Below, in pieces: positions 1 through 4,636 of a stretch of 6,265 bases of DNA. Source of the stretch: Prevotella sp. UBA1705 (GTDB taxonomy: Bacteria > Bacteroidota > Bacteroidia > Bacteroidales > Bacteroidaceae); NCBI GenBank assembly GCA_002317385.1, contig DCJH01000047.1:1-6265 (forward strand). The letters are read 5' to 3'. Under the pieces are notes generated by a model. It was not told the origin of the DNA. It saw only the letters and a list, made by a program, of their open reading frames with translations, and searched no databases. Within the stretch, counting starts at the first letter, position 1; each line of letters begins with the position of its first letter. The position numbers and the translations under genes were made by a program.

Positions 1-1051
1 AATATATTAGGTATTTATTACCTTGATGCTGAAAGTGAATCTGCTTTGTGCTCGATAAGGTGTTGAGTATTTCATCCAGGGTCTCAGTCTTGCGATTGAA
101 TATTCCATAGAATCTGAGATGTGCTATGCTATTCTCAACCTTGATCTCTGTACCATAGCTGCGGCTTAGTTCCTTGGCAATCTGGAGGATGGTCATATTT
201 TCAAAGTGAAGCTTAGACAGTTCTCGGGCCTCAATGATGGTTGCCGTGACGGACGATTTGACCATTTTCCCAGTATGCTTGTCCATCACAACGCGCTCGC
301 CAGGTTGAAGTTTAAATCCGTTGGTATGGCTCACTTTGTTGTCCAAATTAACCTGACCGCCATAGAGCTCGATGCTGGCTTCACTATCTTCATGATAGTT
401 TCGGAAGTTGAATTCGGTACCTAAGTCATTAAGTGTGAGCTCTCGGGTATGGACGCTGAATGGTAAATTATCGTCGTGTTTCACCTCAAAGTAGCCTTCA
501 CCTTCCATGTTTACTCTACGGTTTGTGATGCCAAACCCCTGGGAATAGCTCAATTTCGATCCAGAATTAAGTTTTACGGAGGTACCATCGGGGAGCATGA
601 GATGGAGCTGCGAGCCTTGAGGAGCCTCCATGATGATATCGGCAAAATGATTTTTTACGGCATTGCTCCCTGCATGATAAGCCAGCCACGGGAGCAATAT
701 CAGTAGTACGACGGCCGCAGCCGCAACCCAACGTATCCATAGAGGTATATGATGTGAAACACGTGGAGACACTTGAGTGTCATTAACAGGCAGGCTACAG
801 GCTGACTGAGACTCGAGATGCTTGTAGAATCTCAGTATAGCCTGATTGGAGTCAAATGAAGTATCGCAGGTCTTAGTCCTGATGGCTACCAGCCATTGTA
901 TCTGTTTACGAACATATTCAGAGTGGGCATACGAGGCATCTTCCCAATCCTTGAGGATCTGGAAGTCTGTACGGCTTATTGTTCCGTCTACAATTGCCGA
1001 AATCAGGAGGTCAATATCTGGTTTAGAGGTCATTGTTGTGTAGGTGTTCAT
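1..1051 (-). CDS. FecR-family anti-sigma factor / transmembrane signal transducer (3' end cut by window edge)
   Basis: Reading the minus strand from the ATG at 1051-1049 gives 350 codons without a stop, running off the left edge. Layout: a cytoplasmic N-terminal part (about 1-100) with the acidic/aromatic helix ILKDWEDAS (32-40); one hydrophobic segment at about 107-125 (WIRWVAAAAVVLLILLPWLA); then a periplasmic FecR domain (about 138-240) with the hallmarks APQGSQ, LPDGTSVKLNSGS, GEGYFEV and LGTEFNF; then a C-terminal domain (about 278-350, LHFENMTILQIAKELSRSYG onward) of the DUF4974 type usual in Bacteroidota. Known for the family: the protein spans the inner membrane, holds or activates the partner ECF sigma, and receives a signal from a TonB-dependent receptor. 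The partner is surely the sigma gene just upstream, 66 bp away. Length and the ending GNKYLIY suggest that only a few residues or just the stop are missing. An alternative start is the in-frame ATG at 1033. Composition is more AT-rich than in the genes right of 1862. Confidence 0.93.
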   Translation of the reverse strand, partial: MNTYTTMTSKPDIDLLISAIVDGTISRTDFQILKDWEDASYAHSEYVRKQIQWLVAIRTKTCDTSFDSNQAILRFYKHLESQSACSLPVNDTQVSPRVSHHIPLWIRWVAAAAVVLLILLPWLAYHAGSNAVKNHFADIIMEAPQGSQLHLMLPDGTSVKLNSGSKLSYSQGFGITNRRVNMEGEGYFEVKHDDNLPFSVHTRELTLNDLGTEFNFRNYHEDSEASIELYGGQVNLDNKVSHTNGFKLQPGERVVMDKHTGKMVKSSVTATIIEARELSKLHFENMTILQIAKELSRSYGTEIKVENSIAHLRFYGIFNRKTETLDEILNTLSSTKQIHFQHQGNKYLIY

Positions 1052-1062
1052 AGTTATGGCAA

Positions 1063-1095
1063 GATAAATAGAAGAATGGGTAGTGGAATAACAAA
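1063..1095 (-). promoter_or_regulatory. weak promoter-like element upstream of fecR
   Basis: On the minus strand a TTTG (1095-1092, inside the T-tract of the terminator-like hairpin) lies 21 bases before TATTTATC (1070-1063), a poor match to the Bacteroidota -7 box TAnnTTTG. A start here would leave a leader of only about ten bases before the fecR ATG. It is listed because fecR would need its own promoter if the hairpin at 1093-1125 terminates fully. The match is weak and may be chance. Confidence 0.2.
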
Positions 1096-1125
1096 AAAAT
1101 CAGGAGAAATCGAAATTTCACCTGA
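1093..1125 (-). terminator. intrinsic-terminator-like hairpin overlapping the end of the sigma gene
   Basis: Read on the minus strand: TCAGG, T, GAAAT, loop TTCG, ATTTC, T, CCTGA, then seven T. The outer arms (1125-1121 and 1104-1100) and inner arms (1119-1115 and 1110-1106) pair perfectly, with a single U-U mismatch between them, and the U7 tract (1099-1093) follows at once. This is the textbook form of a rho-independent terminator. The sigma stop codon TGA (1120-1118) lies inside the 5' arm, so a translating ribosome would cover the arm and could reduce hairpin formation. It separates sigma from fecR and could set their relative expression. Confidence 0.72.
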
Positions 1126-1693
1126 CAAAGAGATAGAGAAGTAAGATGCCTTTGATGGATTCCGATAGAATGACAGTGGCATTCCGGAGGTGATATTTCA
1201 CGGTATTTACGGAAATACCCAATTCAGCCGCAGCCTCCGCATATTTTTTACCTTCAATACGGCATTTGACAAATACATTGCGACATTCGCTGGAGAGGCT
1301 GTTAAGGGTTTCTTTGACTCGTTCTTCCATTTCTTTATAGAGTAATTGCTCAAGAGGGTGCTCATTGTCGAAGAGCGATTCGAGATATTCCACGCGTTCA
1401 GCCGAGACGAGATTGGTAGTAGCCTGAGACTGCCTATGAGTGGAAGAAGCCAGTCGGTTGAGACTTTGATTGCGCACGGCACGTAGCAAATAAGACTGAA
1501 GCGACCGAATCTGCAAGTCTTCACGATGGTCCCAAAGATAGAATAAAACGTCGTCGGCCACCTCTTCGGCCATTGTCGGAGAGTGAAGCAGTTGTAATGC
1601 AAACCGGCAAAGTATCTCATAAAACTCATGATACACAGATTCGAAAGCTCTGATGTCACCTTGCTTTACTCTTTCCAATAAAATGCGCTCCAT
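1118..1693 (-). CDS. RNA polymerase ECF-type sigma factor (FecI-like)
   Basis: A 191-residue protein of normal ECF sigma length. Region 2 spans about 16-82: FESVYHEFYEILCRFALQLL, then AEEVADDVLFYLWDHREDL (core binding and -10 recognition) and LQSYLLRAVRNQSLNRL. A linker of about 40 residues precedes region 4 (about 124-176), with ERVKETLNSLSSECRNVF and the helix-turn-helix YAEAAAELGISVNTVKYHLRNA (151-172). There is no region 1 or 3, which defines the group. It directs RNA polymerase to a small regulon, probably including the outer-membrane receptor operon expected left of the window. The start is well supported: a TAA lies in frame five codons upstream of the ATG at 1693. No Shine-Dalgarno is visible. 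fecR follows 66 bp downstream, after a terminator-like hairpin that contains this gene's stop codon. The hydrophobic tail ILLLYLFVR is slightly unusual. Confidence 0.95.
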   Translation of the reverse strand: MERILLERVKQGDIRAFESVYHEFYEILCRFALQLLHSPTMAEEVADDVLFYLWDHREDLQIRSLQSYLLRAVRNQSLNRLASSTHRQSQATTNLVSAERVEYLESLFDNEHPLEQLLYKEMEERVKETLNSLSSECRNVFVKCRIEGKKYAEAAAELGISVNTVKYHLRNATVILSESIKGILLLYLFVR

Positions 1694-1718
1694 GACAGGT
1701 GCTGCGGATTATAGTTAG

Positions 1719-1820
1719 ATATCGTGATATATATTTTTGATTCTTTAGAAATAGCGTACTGGAATTCATCCTACAGGATGCATTTGAGATTTCTCATGAT
1801 GCATTGCAGGAAGATATTCC
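1719..1820. repeat. cluster of palindromes upstream of the sigma gene
   Basis: Four inverted repeats lie in about 100 bp. 1719-1730: ATATC-gt-GATAT. 1767-1780: CATCCT-ac-AGGATG. 1778-1804: arms ATGCAT t TGAGA and TCTCA tg ATGCAT around a TT centre, imperfect by one bulge. 1809-1820: GGAA-gata-TTCC. The third also contains direct repeats of GATGCATT (1777-1784 and 1798-1805) 21 bp apart, about two helical turns. They lie 26-127 bp upstream of the sigma ATG. They may be regulator binding sites, or hairpins in a long leader if transcription starts near 1826. No function is proven by sequence alone. Confidence 0.5.
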
Positions 1821-1832
1821 ATAGTTTTTCCT

Positions 1833-1840
1833 CAAATATA
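1833..1840 (-). promoter_or_regulatory. candidate -7 box for the sigma gene
   Basis: TATATTTG on the minus strand matches the Bacteroidota -7 consensus TAnnTTTG exactly. No TTG/TTTG is found at the usual 19-21 bp upstream distance, so it is only half a promoter. It is the sole exact -7 match I see on this strand between the DJ-1 stop and the sigma ATG. If used, transcription would begin near 1826 and give a leader of about 130 nt containing the palindrome cluster. Confidence 0.3.
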
Positions 1841-1863
1841 GAAACTAAAAGCTCACTAAGCTT
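1840..1863 (-). terminator. possible weak terminator after the DJ-1 gene
   Basis: On the minus strand AAGCT (1863-1859), loop TAGTG, AGCTT (1853-1849) forms a five-pair stem overlapping the DJ-1 stop codon, followed by the U-rich stretch TTAGTTTC. The stem is short, so it is a weak candidate; some read-through toward the sigma gene is possible. Confidence 0.35.
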
Positions 1864-2431
1864 ACTGCCACCCCATGAGGTGGGCATACTGCATCTTGCG
1901 CTGCAGGTCGGCCACGGCGTCCTTGCTCAGGAAGTAGCCCAGCAGATGATAAGCATAGGGCAGGGTGGCGGCGGGACCCTCGCCGGTGGTGATGTTGCCG
2001 TCTTCCTCAAAGAGGTTGGCCGTGTAGGTCGCGCCGGTGAGGTATTTCTGGAAGCCGGGCGAGCATGTGGCGCGACGGTCCTGGAGCAGTCCGAGCGAGC
2101 CGAGCACCATCGGGGCGGCACAGATGGCGCCTATGCGGCCACCGCGAGCGTTCTGTTCGGCCAGTGCCTGACGCACGCCCTCGTGGTCGTTGAGGTTGGT
2201 GGCGCCAGGCATGCCGCCAGGTAACAGCAGCAGGTCGGCGTCGGCATAATCCTGCGGATGGGTAAACACTTGGTCGGCTTTCACCGTCACGCCGTGCGAC
2301 GACTCTACCCATTCGGAGCCCGTTATGCTCACGGTCTTCACCTCCACACCGCCGCGGCGCAGAATGTCTACAGGGGCCAGAGCCTCGATTTCCTCGAAGC
2401 CATTGGCCAGAAATTCATATACTTTTGCCAT
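1862..2431 (-). CDS. DJ-1/PfpI (ThiJ/YajL-like) family protein
   Basis: A 189-residue protein matching the usual length of the DJ-1 family, a cytosolic flavodoxin-like fold. Visible hallmarks: GFEEIEA at 11-17, where Glu16 aligns with the acidic residue that tunes the reactive cysteine (Glu18 of human DJ-1); the strand and turn DLLLLPGGMPGATNL (66-80); and the nucleophile elbow GAICAAPMVLG (101-111) with the reactive Cys104. The family includes oxidative-stress proteins, and glyoxalase III or protein/nucleotide deglycase activities have been claimed for it; the exact reaction here cannot be read from sequence. The position matching His126 of DJ-1 appears to be Ser124 (ATCSPGF). The start is firm: an in-frame TGA lies two codons upstream of the ATG. 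It is flanked upstream by a terminator-like hairpin and a -7 box, so it is probably transcribed on its own. Confidence 0.93.
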   Translation of the reverse strand: MAKVYEFLANGFEEIEALAPVDILRRGGVEVKTVSITGSEWVESSHGVTVKADQVFTHPQDYADADLLLLPGGMPGATNLNDHEGVRQALAEQNARGGRIGAICAAPMVLGSLGLLQDRRATCSPGFQKYLTGATYTANLFEEDGNITTGEGPAATLPYAYHLLGYFLSKDAVADLQRKMQYAHLMGWQ

Positions 2432-2461
2432 GATTCAGTTGGTTTTGAGTGTTGATGGTTT

Positions 2462-2492
2462 GTGTTTTGCGGGGAAACACCTCCCAAACTTA
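2462..2492 (-). promoter_or_regulatory. candidate promoter (-7 box) and leader hairpin of the DJ-1 gene
   Basis: TAAGTTTG at 2492-2485 on the minus strand matches TAnnTTTG exactly. No clear -33 TTG lies at the expected distance, so the promoter is only half supported. Transcription would start near 2478, giving a leader of about 47 nt. At its beginning a six-pair inverted repeat, GTGTTT (2462-2467) with AAACAC (2475-2480), could form a small hairpin around a seven-base loop. Confidence 0.4.
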
Positions 2493-2536
2493 CTCATTTT
2501 TTTCTACATTCGCCCTGGTTGTTCACAATAATTTAG

Positions 2537-2585
2537 AAACAAAACACAATCCCTGCCCCATGGCATTGGCCAGAGACAGGGATTG
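2537..2585 (-). terminator. intrinsic terminator after the mgtC-like gene
   Basis: Perfect nine-pair arms CAATCCCTG (2585-2577) and CAGGGATTG (2555-2547) enclose 21 bases that themselves hold a four-pair hairpin (TGGC, CAAT, GCCA at 2572-2561). The transcript then reads TGTTTTGTTTC, a U-rich tail. It begins 40 nt after the mgtC-like stop codon. Stem strength, position and tail all fit a rho-independent terminator and separate this gene from the DJ-1 gene. Confidence 0.78.
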
Positions 2586-2625
2586 GAAATCGTTGCCGTG
2601 CGGGTGTCGCAAGACTGCCGTGCCA

Positions 2626-3279
2626 TCATTCTATGCTCACCATCGTCACATCGTCGAGCTCGTTGATGTGGCTCATGATGAGTTTGTTGTGCGCGGCGCT
2701 GAGTGTCTTCACCTCCATTTTCACCTCGAAAATATCGCCCTTCGAGGTGCGCCGGTCGCGCAGTTCATAGGAGCGAATCTCCAGACTGGCGCTCTGGATG
2801 AGGTCTACCACGCGCTTGGCACTCTCGCGCGAGGGTGCGGTGAAGGTCACTTGGAGCATCGTGGTAGACAGTTGCGGAATGAAAAGGTTGATTACCTCCA
2901 GGCCAATCATGATGAGAACGGTCACGATGAGTCCCACGGCATACATGCCCACGCCGCACGCCATGCCTATAGCCGCAGTGACCCATAGGCCTGCCGCCGT
3001 GGTGAGTCCGCGCACGGTGTTCTTCTGAAACACGATGAGGCCGGCGCCGAGAAAGCCGATGCCCGATACCACCTGGGCCGCCACGCGCGACGTATCCTTC
3101 ACGCCGTCGGTGAAACCATATTGTGAAATGAGGGTGAACAGGGCCGCGCCGAGGGCCACTAAGAAGTGAGTGCGGAAGCCCGCATCCTTGGAACGGTATT
3201 CCCTTTCGAGCCCCACCACGCCGCCGAGAAGCATGGCTGCCACGAGTCGCAGAGTGCTGTCGATGATGATATTGTCCAT
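2626..3279 (-). CDS. MgtC/SapB-family inner-membrane protein
   Basis: A 217-residue protein starting MDNIIIDSTL. The N-terminal membrane domain (about 1-135) carries the family signature in order: LRLVAAMLLGGVVGLERE (10-27), KDAGFRTHFLVALGAALF (31-48), QVVSGIGFLGAGLI (69-82), and GLTTAAGLWVTAAIGMACG (91-109), followed by a further hydrophobic segment (GLIVTVLIMIGLEVINLF). A soluble C-terminal domain (about 140-217) resembles the ACT-like domain of MgtC proteins. Known for the family: MgtC supports growth at low magnesium and survival in macrophages in Salmonella and inhibits the F1Fo ATPase there; many homologues in non-pathogens are simply uncharacterised, so a virulence role should not be assumed here. 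The same frame is open to an ATG at 3369, but a well-spaced promoter (3336-3307) lies inside that extension and family homology begins at the 3279 start, so I chose 3279. It diverges from nadK. Confidence 0.93.
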   Translation of the reverse strand: MDNIIIDSTLRLVAAMLLGGVVGLEREYRSKDAGFRTHFLVALGAALFTLISQYGFTDGVKDTSRVAAQVVSGIGFLGAGLIVFQKNTVRGLTTAAGLWVTAAIGMACGVGMYAVGLIVTVLIMIGLEVINLFIPQLSTTMLQVTFTAPSRESAKRVVDLIQSASLEIRSYELRDRRTSKGDIFEVKMEVKTLSAAHNKLIMSHINELDDVTMVSIE

Positions 3280-3306
3280 AGCGATTGTGCAAGTTGATGT
3301 GGATAG

Positions 3307-3336
3307 CAAATGTACGAAAATCTTTTCAGATGGCAA
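3307..3336 (-). promoter_or_regulatory. promoter of the mgtC-like gene
   Basis: On the minus strand a -33 TTG (3336-3334), exactly 19 bases, then TACATTTG (3314-3307), an exact match to the Bacteroidota -7 box TAnnTTTG. This is the best promoter in the window. Transcription would start near 3300, about 20 nt before the ATG at 3279, which supports that start over the longer reading. Confidence 0.7.
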
Positions 3337-3434
3337 GCCGATAGGCCTTATTCGTGGCTTATTATCCAAAAAATAGTCGTTGGCGATGTTAATTTAGGGA
3401 AATTTCATCGATTTCTCATGTCAATCTCAGCATT

Positions 3435-3459
3435 TTGTTAACAATTCTGTGTAAATTTG
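3435..3459 (+). promoter_or_regulatory. candidate nadK promoter with palindromic operator-like site
   Basis: TAAATTTG at 3452-3459 matches the -7 consensus TAnnTTTG exactly. The nearest upstream TTTG (3434-3437) is only 14 bases away, too short for a normal -33 element. That TTTG overlaps a perfect ten-base palindrome TTGTTAACAA (3435-3444), which could be a regulator site. Transcription would start near 3466, giving a leader of roughly 97 nt before the nadK ATG. Confidence 0.45.
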
Positions 3460-3562
3460 CAAAAACGACAAGCATTTATACCCACTGCCATCACAGCTCC
3501 TCGACCGTGGCCCAGAAGCCCGCCGTTGGTGGCTGAACGATGGCCTACAGACAGAAAGATTT

Positions 3563-4465
3563 ATGGATAGTTCCGAGTGTAAGCCCCATCAGAAGCTCCG
3601 CTTTGCCCTCATCGGCAATGAATATCAGACCCGAAAGTCGGTGGCCATCACCCACATTCTCGATTATCTCAGGGCTCGCGACGCCGAAGTGCTGATAGAT
3701 CGCACCTACCATGAGTTCCTCACACACGACCAAGGGCTCGACATCGCCTGCACAGACGTGTTCGACGATGGGCAGTTTGAGGCCGATTTCGTCGTCTCGC
3801 TCGGTGGCGACGGTACGTTTCTGAAGGCTGCCGAGCGGGTGGGAAGTCGCGGCATTCCCATCCTCGGCGTCAATATGGGACGGCTTGGATTCCTTGCCGA
3901 CGTGCTCCCCTCGGAGATAGAGTCGGCCTTCGATGAGATCTATGCCGGCGATTACCGCTTAGAGAGCCACTCGGTGATTAAGCTTGAGGTAGACGGCGGT
4001 ACGCTGGAGGGCAGTCCCTACGCCTTGAACGACATCGCATTGCTCAAGCGCGACAATGCCTCGATGATTACGGTGAGGTGCAGCATCAACGGAAAGTTTC
4101 TTGTAACCTACCAGGCCGACGGTCTGATTATCTCCACACCGACGGGCTCCACAGCCTACAACCTCTCCAACGGCGGCCCCATCATGGTGCCCTCGGCCAA
4201 TATTCTCTGTCTGAGTGCGGTGGCGCCCCACAGCCTGAACATCCGTCCCATCGTGATCAACGACGATAGTGTGATAGACCTGGAGGTGGAGAGCAGAAAC
4301 CACAACTATCTGGCCGCCATAGACGGACGGTCGGAGAAGCTGCGCCAAGGGTCGAAAATCCGCATCACCAAGGCGCCCTATCAGATTAAAATAGTGAAGC
4401 AACGCTCCACCCACTACTTCTCCACGCTGCGCGACAAGCTCATGTGGGGAGCCGATTCGAGGTGA
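3563..4465 (+). CDS. nadK: NAD kinase (ATP-NAD kinase)
   Basis: A 300-residue protein of normal length for bacterial NAD kinase, which phosphorylates NAD at the 2'-hydroxyl of its adenosine ribose to make NADP in the cytosol, the only known route to NADP. Signatures: KLRFALIGNEYQ (11-22) at the first strand; the GGDGTF motif (81-86), whose Asp83 is the catalytic aspartate position; GVNMGRLGFLAD (102-113); ALNDIAL (154-160) with the conserved Asn-Asp pair (usually Asn-Glu) that contacts NAD; and the glycine-rich YQADGLIISTPTGSTAYNLS (183-202). The C-terminus AIDGRSEKLRQGSKIRI (252-268) is also typical. Start chosen by family match. The same frame stays open for about 35 codons upstream, to a TAA overlapping the -7 box, but holds no ATG. 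No strong Shine-Dalgarno; AGAAAG lies close to the ATG. It diverges from the mgtC-like gene; the ABC exporter follows after 171 bp on the same strand. Confidence 0.97.
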   Translation: MDSSECKPHQKLRFALIGNEYQTRKSVAITHILDYLRARDAEVLIDRTYHEFLTHDQGLDIACTDVFDDGQFEADFVVSLGGDGTFLKAAERVGSRGIPILGVNMGRLGFLADVLPSEIESAFDEIYAGDYRLESHSVIKLEVDGGTLEGSPYALNDIALLKRDNASMITVRCSINGKFLVTYQADGLIISTPTGSTAYNLSNGGPIMVPSANILCLSAVAPHSLNIRPIVINDDSVIDLEVESRNHNYLAAIDGRSEKLRQGSKIRITKAPYQIKIVKQRSTHYFSTLRDKLMWGADSR

Positions 4466-4542
4466 GGATACGGCTGCGCCGAGCTCTCTCCAAGCCCCTC
4501 CGAGGAAGGCGGTGCGAGGTTGCTGGCAAGAAATGCGTCACA

Positions 4543-4566
4543 AAAGGGATTATAAGAGTTCCCTTT
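4543..4566. repeat. inverted repeat between nadK and the ABC exporter gene
   Basis: AAAGGGA (4543-4549) and TCCCTTT (4560-4566) are perfect seven-base arms around a ten-base AT-rich loop. It lies 77 bp after the nadK stop and 70 bp before the exporter start. No T-tract follows on the plus strand, so it is a poor intrinsic terminator; it could be a leader hairpin or an operator. The rest of the gap (4466-4636) shows no exact Bacteroidota promoter and no gene. Confidence 0.4.
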
Positions 4567-4636
4567 CATCCTCCCAAGTTCCCCGTCGTCTCCTATCGCC
4601 TCCTGCCAAATCCAATAATAACTATCCCATCCATCA

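Noticed and set aside
1732..1739. TATTTTTG on the plus strand, an exact -7 consensus match
   Set aside because: No plus-strand gene follows for more than 1.8 kb and no -33 element precedes it; chance in an AT-rich spacer.
1724..2224. A 166-codon open frame on the plus strand opposite the DJ-1 gene
   Set aside because: It lies largely antisense to a well-supported DJ-1 family gene, its product has low-complexity Ala/Gly/Val composition, and it matches no family I know; it is a frame shadow of GC-rich codons.
2449..2988. A 179-codon open frame on the plus strand opposite the mgtC-like gene
   Set aside because: It crosses the terminator-like hairpin and lies antisense to the conserved membrane protein; the His-rich, repetitive product is typical of a shadow frame.
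3280..3369. Thirty-residue N-terminal extension of the mgtC-like protein
   Set aside because: A good promoter lies inside it and the family domain begins at the downstream ATG.
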